64,000 nucleotides of DNA from UTCFX2 sp963788145 (lineage in GTDB: Bacteria; Chloroflexota; Anaerolineae; Anaerolineales; UBA4823), in contig CAWBFQ010000002.1 of the NCBI GenBank assembly GCA_963788145.1, positions 322,676 through 386,675 on the forward strand, in the 5' to 3' direction. The notes beneath the pieces were generated by a model that was not told the origin of the DNA, made no database searches, and saw only the letters and a list, made by a program, of their open reading frames with translations. Below, piece by piece: positions 1-9,253 of the stretch (position 1 is the stretch's first letter; each line of letters opens with the position of its first letter). A program made the translations under genes and the position numbers.

Positions 1-128
1 CGCAGCACCTTGATCGCCACATCCCGCTCCAGCAGCGGGTCACGGGCGCGGTAGACCACACCAAAGCCGCCCTCGCCGATTTTTTCGAGCAGTTGATATT
101 TGCCAAGAGTTTGCATCTTATCGGACAT
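1..128 (-). CDS. Ser/Thr protein kinase, N-terminal fragment (runs off window)
   Basis: This is the first ~42 residues of a eukaryotic-type Ser/Thr kinase. They carry the glycine-rich loop GEGGFGVVY and the VAIK-type lysine region (DVAIKVL). The start is the ATG at 128-126, followed by SDKMQTLGKYQLLEKIG and preceded by a GAGGTGAA ribosome-binding site. Bases 1-140 are about 95% identical to 5701-5840, the start of the kinase at 5828, so the two genes are recent duplicates. The rest lies left of the window, so nothing can be said about any membrane segment or sensor domain. Confidence 0.85.
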   Translation of the reverse strand, partial: MSDKMQTLGKYQLLEKIGEGGFGVVYRARDPLLERDVAIKVL

Positions 129-140
129 TGCTTTCACCTC

Positions 141-480
141 TATATCATTGAACCACTGAGAGAACAGAATGACGCACTGAAATCCCAGATAATCTTCACA
201 AACGTCCGATGGATCCCAATCACGATAAGCCATGCGAAGATAGAAAATATCAGGCGACCATGAGCCGCCCCGCACCTGCGCGCCAGCCGCACTGCGGGCA
301 TACCCCCGCAGAAAGCACCAGGTGATTGGATGGGCAGAAGCTTCGGGTAAGTCATGGAATCACCGCCCACACCCAGATCCGGCGGTCATCTCCAGCGGAA
401 ACCAGATAAGTTCCATCCGGGCTGAAAGCCAGCGCTCGGATAGGGCCGGATGGACCGGTCAGAGTCTGAATTTACGGGCG
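141..480 (-). pseudogene. Remnant: WD40 blade plus FGE-fold C-terminal segment
   Basis: No intact reading frame is present. On the minus strand, about 470-355 encodes one WD40-type blade (IRALAFSPDGTYLVSAGDD then RRIWVWAV). About 290-150 encodes the end of an FGE-fold domain, beginning VRGGSWSPDIFYLRMAYRDW and ending near LGFQC. That final segment spans 93 bases, the same length as the equivalent part of the DGR template at 16,415-16,507, but its differences from the template are not concentrated at template adenines. It looks like debris from duplicated kinase-sensor genes. The frame changes could partly be assembly errors, but a WD40 blade next to an FGE tail indicates real rearrangement. 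Confidence 0.5.
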
Positions 481-1170
481 GAGACGAAAACCGAGATGAT
501 AATGCTGATCTAGAGGCGGGTGCCTGGGTTCCCGTTGGGCGAGAGAAAGCAGAACGCAGCGTTATGCCTTCAAATGGCATCATAATTAGACCAAGGAGCC
601 TCCACATTGCCGCACCACCGAGTTTTTCGCCTACTCTTAGGGCCGGCCGGGTTGTTTCTTAGCGAGCTTTGGTAATAATTCTCACCATACCTATCCGCCA
701 CCCACTCCCACACGTTGCCGGCCATGTCCGCGCAGCCATACGGGCTGTCGCCGTGCGGGCTGAATTTTCCGACCGGCGTGGTCCCTTCATAACGCTTATC
801 GAAATTCGCGAGCAAGGCGTCCGGCGGGTCATCTCCCCACGGGTAGCTACGCTGATCCGTCCCGCCGCGCCGCCTTTTCCCATTCGGCCTCGGTCGGCAG
901 GCGGATCTTCTGCTTGCTGTGGATACTGACCCATCTGCAAAAATCCAGCCCGTCCTGCCAGTTCACATTCACCGCCGGGTGCTGCTCCTTACCCTTCTCA
1001 AAGCTCCATTTTTTTAGCAAGCCGCTCTTTTTGACAAATAGCTGAAATTGCTGGTTGGTGACCGGGTACTTGCCGATCCAGCATTCGCCCATCCCGGCTA
1101 AAAGCCAGGCTTCGCTGCTTCCAATGACCTTCAGGGTGAATAAAACCTTTGCGTTGCCAGACCCCACAGA
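481..1170 (-). pseudogene. Frameshifted FGE-fold (sulfatase-modifying-factor-like) domain
   Basis: In successive frames this stretch encodes the hallmarks of an FGE-fold domain: WIGKYPVTNQQFQLF near 1085, EQHPAVNVNWQDGLDFCRW near 970, LPTEAEWEKAARR near 880, TPVGKFSPHGDSPYGCADMA then GNVWEWV near 710-790, and a degenerate tail down to about 480. The first ~45 residues of a normal domain, including the VPAGEFWMGS motif present in neighbours, are absent. The domain instead joins WD40-like sequence at about 1130, which suggests a recombination junction. Several frame changes interrupt it. The closest relatives in the window are the sensor domains at 2778-4427 and 6148-7984. Confidence 0.6.
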
Positions 1171-2739
1171 ATCACATTACCATCGCCGCCAGCAGACGCA
1201 AGAGATTTTCCGCCAGGATGAAACGCTACTGCCAGCACGCAGATCCATGAGCCGCCTACGAATCCAGCTTGTCGCCATTTCAGGATTCCAAATTGTGACC
1301 AAATTATCTTCACTGGATGATGCCAGCAATTGATCATCGGGACTAAAAACAATGCTGGTATGCCTCGATCCGGTCTCAGCATACCAAACCTGGCGCGCCA
1401 ATTCGTTATCAAAAAGATAGACTCCATTGTCTGCTGCGACCGCCAGACTCTTTCGATCCGATGACCAGACGATTGCGTTGATCGTACCTTTGCCCCAGCG
1501 AGCCAAAAGCCCCACCTTTCCAACATTTTGGATTTTTATTGGAGCCAGGGTAGGGGCTGGCGTGGACGTATCCGTCGGGGGCATCGTTGGCGTTATAGTA
1601 ATTGCTGGTGGGGGTTTTGGCGTTTGGGTGGAGGTTTTCGTTGGTGCGGCTTCAGCGGCAACAACGGTAGTTGAGACCACTGAAGAAGGAGAGGCAATAG
1701 CAACCGGTTGGTCAGCGGTCGGTTGCGCCTCGCCGGGATTGGTCAATCACCAGATAATCACAAAAGCTACTACTGTACTTGCGCCAAAGCAGCCATAACG
1801 CATTCTTCGGCGGGCGATTCGATCCGATTTAGTTGCAACATCAACCTTTGATTGCGAAGACGTTCCGCCAATCGCTACGATCAATTCCTGGGCGCTGCCA
1901 TATCGACCATCCGGTTTTTTTGTCAAAGCCTTTTGCAGAGCAGCCAGATCGATGCGGGCAATTCCGGGTTGAGCTGGCGCACATCCGGCGGCGGTTGGTG
2001 GACGTGCCCGGTTTGGATTTCGAAGGGCGTTTTCCCTTGAAACGGGACTTGCCGGTCAGCATCTCGACCAGCAACACAGGCCAAGGCGTACTGATCAGCC
2101 GCCGGCGTGAACGGCTTGCCCTTCAATACTTCTGGCGGGATATACTGCGGCGTACCCAGGATCGCGCCAGCGCGCGTCGCAAAACCGCTGCTCGGTCCAG
2201 CGCCCGCACCAGTCCGAAATCGGTCAGACACCAGCCCTGCTCATCCCTGATCAACATGATGTTTTGCGGCTTGATATCCTGGTGCACCGACCCCCTGGCG
2301 TGGGCGAAATCCAGCGCTGAGGCGATCGGCTGGACGATGCTCAGCGCCTCCGCGCGGGGCAATCCCCCGCGCTGCTCAGGATCAGTTGATCCAGCGATAC
2401 TCCCTCCACATAACGCATCGCCATGAAGTAGCGCCCATCCGCCTCGCCCAGGTCCATCACGGTCGCAATCGGGAGGGGATGGAACCGCCAGGCTGGCTCG
2501 TGCTCTGGAACGCTCTGCACGAAACGGGCGAAGAGGTCGCGTACACCTTGATCGCCATCCGCCAGCAGCGCCGGTTTGAGCACCTTCAGACCCGCCAGCC
2601 GTTCGGCGCAAGACCTTATCGAGCGTCGCTTTCGATAGAGCCTCGGCGTACGGACTTCCACCGCCAAGAACGCGATTCGAACCCTGGTAGCGGCCAAGCG
2701 TCCCACTGGAAAAATGACTAGCGATTACTTTTGTTCCAT
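1131..2739 (-). pseudogene. Decayed Ser/Thr receptor kinase: kinase, TM helix, Pro/Thr linker, WD40
   Basis: Starting at an ATG at 2739 with an AAGG site upstream, at least four frames are needed to follow a kinase: LKVLKPALLADGD, DLGEADGRYFMAMRYVEG, FAHARGSVHQDIKPQN, LTDFGLVRA, GTPQYIPPEVLKGKP. The catalytic HRD motif reads HQD, a substitution that points to true loss of function and not only to sequencing slips. Next come a hydrophobic helix (YGCFGASTVVAFVIIW) ended by a stop near 1740, a Pro/Thr-rich linker (about 1690-1540), and two or three WD40 blades (SLAVAADNGVYLFDN, QLLASSSEDNLVTIWN, SLASAGGDGNVILWG). The original protein was probably a membrane kinase with an extracytoplasmic propeller. 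Confidence 0.65.
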
Positions 2740-2777
2740 GTCCTTCACCTTTCGTGCTTTCATCTGCCTTCAGCGCT

Positions 2778-4427
2778 TTAGAGATTCAACTGGCGATCAA
2801 GGCGCAGCGGAAAGCCGTAGTAGATGATGTAGCGGATGACCGGGTCGAGCCGGTTGGCGGTAAACGGATCCCTGGTTGCCGCCGCTCTCAAGGAGCGACC
2901 CGCCGCCCGCGGTACTCGCCTTTCGCCGGGCATGGTCAAATTGCCTCCCATCCGCCGCCGTGTACGGATACGGACCGTACAGGCTGCTGACCCACTCCCA
3001 AACGTTGCCGCACATATCGGCGCAGCCATACGAACTATCGCCTCGTGGGACTGAAATGGCCCACCGGGGTGACACCCGGGAAGAATTTATTGGTGTTGGC
3101 CAAGGTTTTTATCGGGTGGTTGGTCGCCCCATGGGTAGCTGCGCTTGTCCGTCCCACGGGCAGCTTTCTCCCATTCGGCCTTCGTCGGCAGCCGGACGGC
3201 CGCCCGCTGACCTGGCTCGCCCATTGACAGAAACGCAATGGCGTCATGCCAGTTCAGGTTAACCGCCGGGTGCTGCTCTTGGCCGCGCTCAAAGTTCCAT
3301 CCTTTTGGTTGGCCGCTCTTTTGGACAAATAGCTGAAATTGCTGGTTGGTGACCGGGTACTTGCCGATCCAATATTCGTCCAGGTAGACTTGATGGAGCG
3401 GTTTTTCATCATCAAATGCTTCGGCATCCTCTTCGTCAGACCCCATCCAGAACTCGCCGGCCGGGACGCGCACGAAGACCATCTCCACCCCCGGCGCCAG
3501 CGTGATCGTCATTTCATTCTTTTGGATTTCAACCACTGGCGACCGAGCGCTCTCGACCTGCACCGGCGCAGCGATTCCCGCCTGTTCAACCGCTTCGATC
3601 TGAGCCGCCGGGCGCAGCGCGGCGATCAACTCGCCGCAAGTCGCAAAACGCTCTGCTGGCTCTTGCGCCAGCGCCTTCTTCAGTGCGCCCTCCAGCCCCG
3701 CCGGCGCGCCTCCCAGGAAGCTCGGCGGCAATTCGGGTGGGCTGGCGTGGGCTGCCATGATCGCCCAGGGCGTCGGGCCGTCGAAGAGCGCCCTGCCGCT
3801 CAACATCTCCACCAGCACACAGGCCAACGCGTACTGATCAGCCGACGGCGTGACTGGCTTACCCTTCCACACCTCCGGCGGGATATACTGGGGCGTGCCC
3901 AGGATCGCTCCGGTGCGCGTGCCAACCCCGCTGCTCTCCAGCGCCCGCACCAGCCCGAAATCGGTCAGCACCGCCCCCTCCTCCTGGCTAATCAGGATAT
4001 TCTGCGGCTTGACATCCCGGTGCACCAACCCCCTGGCATGGGCGAAATCCAGCGCTGAGGCGATCTGTTCGACGATCCGCACAATCTGCGCCCAGGGCAG
4101 CGTTCCCTGCCGGGCGATTACTTTATCCAACGAGGCCCCGTCCACATAACGCATCGCCATGAAATAGCGCCCATCCGCCTCGCCCAGGTCCAGCACGGTC
4201 GCAATCGAGGGGTGGAACAGGCTGGCCGCGCTCTGAGCCTCCTGCACAAAGCGGGCAAAGGCCTCCTCGTCCGCCAGCAGCGCCGGTTTGAGCACCTTCA
4301 GCGCCACCTTGCGGTTAAGGACGGCATCTGTGGCCAGATAGACCTCGGCGTAGGCTCCGCCGCCAAGAAGCGATTCGATTTTGTAGCGCCCAAGGTGGTG
4401 TTGGAGATGACCCATTTGCTGATCCAT
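2778..4427 (-). CDS. Ser/Thr protein kinase fused to FGE-fold domain (frameshifted 3' end)
   Basis: The open frame 4427-3087 gives 446 residues, with the domain completed in other frames down to a stop at 2778. Residues ~14-270 are a kinase with all key motifs: GGGAYAEVY, VALKVL, VHRDVKPQN, LTDFGLV, and GTPQYIPPE. Residues ~305-446 begin an FGE-fold domain (MTITLAPGVEMVFVRVPAGE, WIGKYPVTNQQFQLF, LPTKAEWEKAARGTD). The missing part (SSYGCADMCGNVWEWV then RYIIYYGF) follows after a frame change near 3085. No transmembrane helix separates the two domains, so the sensor may be cytoplasmic, unlike in the kinases at 18,023-23,219. The start lies 6 bp after the stop of the kinase at 5828, implying co-transcription. 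The FGE active-site cysteines are not visible, so a binding role is more likely than enzymatic activity. Confidence 0.8.
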
Positions 4428-4433
4428 ATTGAT

Positions 4434-5828
4434 TTACCTTAGTTGGAATTCATCCCGCTGACAATAATTATAATAATCGATAATAACTATTCCGACAACC
4501 CAGAGAATGCCCTGGTTATCACGGATCCATTCCTTAATTGTTGCGAAAAAACCACTCCGAGAGTCTCCTGCAGGATAACGATACGGCTGTTTCGGTAAGC
4601 CTTTGTCTTCTTTGGTTTGCCATTGATATCGCTCAGCCATGGGTCTTTCCCGGGAGAAGGCTGGCTCGAAAAATTCTGGCCGGGTCGCTTTGGATTCAGA
4701 TGGCTGATTGGAGGCATGCAATGGAGGCTGTCTTTCAAAAGAATTCGAGAAGGTGTTGGCTGACAACCAGCTTTCTTCTTCTAGAAGTGCCTTTATTCTC
4801 CTGTCTATCGTTTCATATTCCAATTTCATCCCCTGATATTCTTCAGTGACAGATTTCCTTCTTCGGCATTCTTCAAGCATAGTCTCAATCTCTTCAGACA
4901 ATTGAATTGTCTGAGCTTGTTCGAATTTTTCAATTGCCTGATCGAATTCACGCCGCTTCATGAAGTTCTTTCCTTCCATAACCCATTGCTGCAATTGTTG
5001 CTGCGTGAGGCGATTTGCAATCTTATCCAATTCCTTAAGAAATTGGCGGAGTGTCGCAAACCGTTCTTCAGGTTTCTTCGAGAGGATTTTCTTCAAAGCC
5101 GAAACAATTTCCTCGGGTAACCCTGGATTGAATTCGCGCGGATCCGGTGGTTCCCGTTGGACATGACCGGTTTGGATTTCAAAAGGCGTATTTCCCCGAA
5201 AAGGGACTTGACCAGCAAGCATTTGGTAGGCCACCACGCCAAAGGCATAACGATCGACCGCTGCGGTGATCTCCATACCCTGAATTTGTTCTGGCGCCAT
5301 GTAATCGGCTGTGCCCATCACGGTACCGGTCGTTGTCAGGCCATCTTGAGCGGTGGATTTAACCAGCCCAAAATCGGTGATCACCGGTTCGCCATCGGAA
5401 GAAAATAGTATGTTTGTCGGTTTAATATCTCGGTGGACAACATGGCGGACGTGGGCATAATCCAGGGCTTCAGCCAGCGGCTGGAGAAGCTCAACCACTC
5501 TGCTGATGGCGAGTGGTTTCCCCGGTTCCAGGACATTCTGCAATGTCCCACCCGGCAGGTCGTCCATCACCAGGTAATAGCGCCCGTCCTGCTCGCCCAC
5601 CTCGATCACGGTGACAATATTAGGATGTCGCAGCGATGCTGCCAGGCGGGCCTCACGCCGGAAGCGCTCAACGAAATCCGGGGCGGAAGCCAGGTCGGCG
5701 CGCAGCACCTTGATCGCCACTTCCCGCTCCAGCAGCGGGTCACGGGCGCGGTACACCACCCCAAAGCCGCCCTCGCCGATCTTTTCAAGCAGTTGATATT
5801 TGCCAAGAGTTTGCATCTTATCGGACAT
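4434..5828 (-). CDS. Ser/Thr protein kinase with C-terminal helical region and TM segment
   Basis: Residues ~9-265 form a complete eukaryotic-type kinase: GEGGFGVVY loop, VAIK lysine, HRDIKPTN catalytic loop, DFG, and MGTADYMAPEQ activation segment. Residues ~270-350 are charged and helical with TPR-like spacing (MKRREFDQAIEKFEQAQTI). Then come a low-complexity stretch and a hydrophobic C-terminal segment (ILWVVGIVIID) that may anchor it in the membrane. I chose the ATG at 5828 because GAGGTG sits 8 bp upstream; the in-frame GTG 9 bases earlier lacks one. No sensor domain follows, so this may be a truncated receptor or a stand-alone kinase working with the fused kinase 6 bp downstream. Confidence 0.88.
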   Translation of the reverse strand: MSDKMQTLGKYQLLEKIGEGGFGVVYRARDPLLEREVAIKVLRADLASAPDFVERFRREARLAASLRHPNIVTVIEVGEQDGRYYLVMDDLPGGTLQNVLEPGKPLAISRVVELLQPLAEALDYAHVRHVVHRDIKPTNILFSSDGEPVITDFGLVKSTAQDGLTTTGTVMGTADYMAPEQIQGMEITAAVDRYAFGVVAYQMLAGQVPFRGNTPFEIQTGHVQREPPDPREFNPGLPEEIVSALKKILSKKPEERFATLRQFLKELDKIANRLTQQQLQQWVMEGKNFMKRREFDQAIEKFEQAQTIQLSEEIETMLEECRRRKSVTEEYQGMKLEYETIDRRIKALLEEESWLSANTFSNSFERQPPLHASNQPSESKATRPEFFEPAFSRERPMAERYQWQTKEDKGLPKQPYRYPAGDSRSGFFATIKEWIRDNQGILWVVGIVIIDYYNYCQRDEFQLR

Positions 5829-5840
5829 ATCTTTCACCTC

Positions 5841-6075
5841 TTAATCGTTGAAGCACTGAGACACTGAACAGAACTGAACCCACTGAAAAAACCTTGCCTC
5901 AGCGACCATGTTCTTTTCACTGTCTTCATCTTTTTTCACTGTCTTCATCTTCCTTCAGTTTCTCAGTGGTTCTCATCTTTTTTCAGTGACTTCATGTCTT
6001 TTCAGTGTCTCAGTGTTTCACTGTCTTCATCTTCCTTCAGCGCCTCAGTGATTCTCCTTCTTTCAGTGGTTCCAC
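5841..6075. repeat. CACTGA-type degenerate palindromic intergenic repeats
   Basis: This gene-free stretch consists of many near-copies of CACTGAAGCACTGAGA and its complement (TCTCAGTGGTTC, TTTTCAGTGTCTCAGTG), separated by short CTTCATCTT runs. The same family appears at 141-185, 2750-2780, 15,910-16,236 and 20,345-20,430, always between kinase or DGR genes. The halves are inverted, so each unit can fold into a long imperfect hairpin. It resembles a REP/MITE-like family. I see no gene here. Confidence 0.7.
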
Positions 6076-6147
6076 CTCTAAGGGACTTTGCCCCCAGACC
6101 CTCGCAGAGTCAGAGTGTCAGAGTCCAGAGTTCCAGAGTTCCAGAGT

Positions 6148-7984
6148 TCAGAGTTGGATGGGGGACGCAACCACCCGAAAACCGATGAAGCCGAGACGGT
6201 TGTAAGGATCGAGCCAGCTGCGAGAGGCGCAGCGCACGACCCAATCATAGTTGAGGAACGAGCCGCCCCGCAACACGCGCGCCTCTCCTTTAGCCGGTCC
6301 GGCCGGGTTGTTTTTTGGCGTTTTTTTATAATAATTCTCATCATACCAGTCCGCCGCCCACTCCCACACGTTGCCAGCCATGTCGGCGCAGCCATATGGG
6401 CTGTCGCCGTGCGGGCTGAATTTTCCAACCGGCGTGGTACCATTGAATTGCTCAAAATAATTTGCCAGAGTCTTGTCCGGCGGCTGGTTGCCCCACGGGT
6501 AGATGCGCTGATCCGTCCACCGCGCCGCCTTCTCCCATTCGGCCTCGCTGGGCAGGCGCAGCTTCTGCCCGCTGACTTTACCCGCCCATGCGCAGAACGC
6601 AGCCGCATCCTGCCAGCTCACGTACACAGCCGGGTGCTGCTCCTGGCCGCGCTCAAATTTCCATCCTTTCGGCTGGCCGCTCTGCTGGAAATAAGCCTGG
6701 AATTGCCGGTTGGTGACCGGGTATTTGCCGATCCAGTATTCGTCCAGATGGACTTGGTGGAGCGGTTTTTCGTTATCATACGCGCCTTTATCCGTATCCT
6801 GCGATCCCATCATGAATTCCCCGGCCGGGACACGCATCAAGACCATCTCCACCCCCGCCGCCAGCGTGATCGTCATTTCTTTGAGGGCTTGCTCTTCGGC
6901 TTCCTTACGGGCTTGCTCTTCGGCCGCTTTGCGTTGGCGCGCTTCCTGTTCCAGGCGGGCCTGCTCTAGCGCCGCTTTACGCTGGCGTTCCTCAGCTTCT
7001 CTGCGGACTTGATCCTCTGCCGCTTTGCGCTGGCGTTCTTCCTCTTCCAAGCGAGCCTGCTCCTCCACCGCTTTGCGTTTGCGCGCTTCCTGTTCCAGGC
7101 GAGCCTGATCCTCGGCCGCTTCGCGTTTGCGCGCTTCATCTACTTGGCGCTCTTTTGCCTGCAGCCCCTCATCCAACCGTTCGATCACCTCACTGGCGTC
7201 CCACGGGCGCTGTTGGGGGTCTTCTGCCAGCATGCGCACGATCAATCCGTCCAGCCAACCCGGGATCTGCGGGCGCAGGCTGGCCGGGGCGGTCCCCGGG
7301 CGCAGGTTGTGCGGGTTGCGCCCGGTCAGGCAGACAAACAACACCACGCCCAGGGCGTACACATCCGAGGGCGGTTTGAGGTAGGCGGTCGTGTTTTCCT
7401 GCTCCGGGCTCATATAGCCGGGCGTGCCGGGGTGCGCCGGGGTCAGGCTGCCCATCAGCGAGCGCATGCTCAATCCACCCGGCGCCTGCGCCAGCCCATA
7501 ATCTGCCAGCTTCGCCAGACCCTGTTGATCAAACAGGATATTCGAGGGCTTGAGATCGCGGTGGATCACGTCGATCTTGTGCAGCTCGGCCAGCCCCTGG
7601 GCGACCTGCAGCCCGATCTGCAGAGCCTCAGCAATCGCCAACGACTGTCCAACCGGTTAAGCCGCTCCGCCAGGCTGCCGCCCGGACAATATTCCATCAT
7701 CAGGTACAATTCGTCCTGGTATTCCTCGAAATCATAGACCTCAACCAGGTTCGGGTGCTTCAAACGCGCCCCCAGCACTGCTTCCAATTCGAAGCGCTCA
7801 CGCACCGCCCGAAAATCGCTGCTGCCGACGCCGGGCATATCCATCCGCAGGGTCTTGAACGCGCGCGGCCAACGCCCATCCTCAAATGTGTGACCAGATA
7901 CACCTCGCCGAAAGCGCCCATTCCGATCAGTTTTTCGACCCGGTATTTTCCGTTGCAAATCGCGTCGTCTTTTTTGAAAGTCAT
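6148..7984 (-). CDS. Ser/Thr kinase, charged coiled coil, FGE-fold sensor (frameshifted)
   Basis: The gene starts at the ATG at 7984 (KYRVEKLIGMGAFGEVYL) and needs frame changes near 7880 and 7655 before the long frame 7641-6148. Kinase motifs are VIHRDLKPSN, LADYG (Tyr replaces the usual Phe of DFG), and GTPGYMSPEQ. A ~130-residue E/R/K/A/Q repeat coiled coil follows (units like RKAAEEQARLEQEAR), with no membrane helix. The FGE-fold domain then runs from MTITLAAGVEMVLMRVPAGE to GFRVVASPIQL. Its last segment (6177-6269) matches the DGR template in length, and 20 of 29 template-adenine sites differ against 16 of 64 other sites, a bias that hints at past or distant DGR targeting. The start lies 7 bp after the AAA ATPase stop. 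Confidence 0.82.
6177..6269 (-). repeat. Candidate DGR variable-repeat-like segment (weak)
   Basis: This is the C-terminal segment of the FGE-fold domain encoded at 6148-7984. Aligned without gaps to 16,415-16,507 of the template, differences concentrate at template adenines: 20 of 29, against 16 of 64 elsewhere. The 3' half (coding strand) is cleanest, with 14 of 20 adenine sites and 4 of 30 others. The remaining non-adenine changes mean it was not written by the present template alone. It is either an old target or a merely homologous segment. Confidence 0.4.
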
Positions 7985-7991
7985 CGCTGGG

Positions 7992-9180
7992 TTACCCCTC
8001 CGCTTTCCTGGCCCAGTCCGTATACTTGCGCAGCGTCTCCGGGCCGGTCTGCGGGTGGACCTGCTCGAAGGCGGTCTGGAAATCTTCCCGGCCGAGCGGC
8101 TCGACCTGAATGGTGTAGCCGCGCACCGCTTCCTGACCTTTGTCCACCAGCTCCAGCAGACCCGGGTTCAGGCGTCCAGTCATGCGGGCAACTGCGCTCT
8201 GGCAAAGCTGCTCGATCTCACGCCCGGAGAAGCCAGCCGTGCGCCCCACCAACTCCTCCAGTGGGATCTGGCTCTGGTGGCCGCGGCGGGCCAGGTGGAT
8301 ATTCAGGATCGCCAGGCGGGCGGCTTCATCTGGCAGCGGGACCAACACCCGGCGCTGAAAACGGCTCAGGATGGCGCTGTCCAGCAGCCAGGGGGTATTG
8401 GTCGCCCCGATCGTGAGCACAAAGCTGGGGTCGTTCTTGCTCGCCAAACCGTCCAACTCGGCCAATAAGGTACTGACGATCCGCCTTTCAGCCCCGCTCT
8501 CGCCAGAGCCACGCGGCGGGGTGAGCAATTCGAATTCGTCCAGGAAGATCACAGCCGGACTGAGGCGGCGGGCGACGGTGTAGAGAGCCGAGATCAGGCG
8601 GGTGCTCTCGCCGAAATACTTGGAGAGCAGGCTGCTCACTTTGATGTTGAAAAAGACCGCTTCCAGGCTGCCGGCGGCCGCGGCCGCCAGCAGGGTCTTG
8701 CCGGTTCCGGGCGGGCCATAGAGCAGCAGGTTGCGAGCGGCTTCGATCTTCACGCCCTTGGGTTTGCGCGCCAGCGCCAGCCCGTAAGCCGATTTGATTT
8801 CAGCTTTGGTGCTTTCCAATCCGCCGATGTCCTCCCATTTGACCGTGGTGGTCTGGATCAAAGCCAGCACCTGGGCTTCATAGTCGTCCTCGCCTGCCGC
8901 AATGTCCGGCTGCGGGACCGAGCGCCTATCCGCCGGGCCTACCCGGGTGGAAATCTGCTCCATCCGATCGGCGATCTTCTCCAGAGCATCAGCCCGTTCG
9001 ATGCGCTGGCGGCGCATCCCGGCTTCCTGGCCATACTGGGCATATTTGCGCATCAGCTCGGCTGCCTGGTGATAGGCTGCCGCAGCTTCCCCCAGGTCGC
9101 TGCGGCGCTCGGCCTCTTCGGCCGCGCTTGCGAGCGCGCTTGTATTCCACGTAAATCGGGCCGCTCAAATCTACCGGCAT
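7992..9180 (-). CDS. Vps4/katanin-like AAA+ ATPase with MIT-like N-terminal helices
   Basis: The long frame 9053-7992 encodes a single AAA+ module: DIGGLESTKAEIK, Walker A GPPGTGKT, Walker B VIFLDEFE, sensor-1 GATNTPW, arginine-finger region SRFQRR, and a C-terminal helical lid. Upstream, the better start is the ATG at 9180 (PVDLSGPIYVEYKRA), with GGAGG 9 bp before it. A frame change near 9125 joins them, giving a helical N-terminus (GEAAAAYHQAAELMRKY) of the tandem-helix kind seen in MIT domains. The DIGG/GLESTK signature and single domain place it with the classical AAA (Vps4/katanin/FtsH) proteins. The 235-residue coiled-coil gene just upstream is the obvious candidate substrate. The kinase at 7984 follows 7 bp downstream. 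Confidence 0.8.
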
Positions 9181-9205
9181 CGGGGTTGCCTCCGTTCATC
9201 AAACT

Positions 9206-9240
9206 CAGACCTCCGAGGTTCTTGAGACCTCGGAGGTCTG
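9206..9240. repeat. Perfect 14-bp inverted repeat (CAGACCTCCGAGGT)
   Basis: CAGACCTCCGAGGT at 9206-9219 and its exact complement at 9227-9240 flank a 7-base loop, between the coiled-coil gene and the AAA gene. There is no T-tract on either strand, so it is not a classic terminator. It may be a REP-like element or an mRNA-stabilising hairpin. It also lies immediately upstream of the AAA gene's ribosome-binding site. Confidence 0.75.
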
Positions 9241-9253
9241 ATCATCCTGGCCA

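Noticed and set aside
150..290. FGE tail near the window start as a DGR variable repeat
   Set aside because: Same 93-base length, but template guanines and cytosines have changed about as often as adenines.
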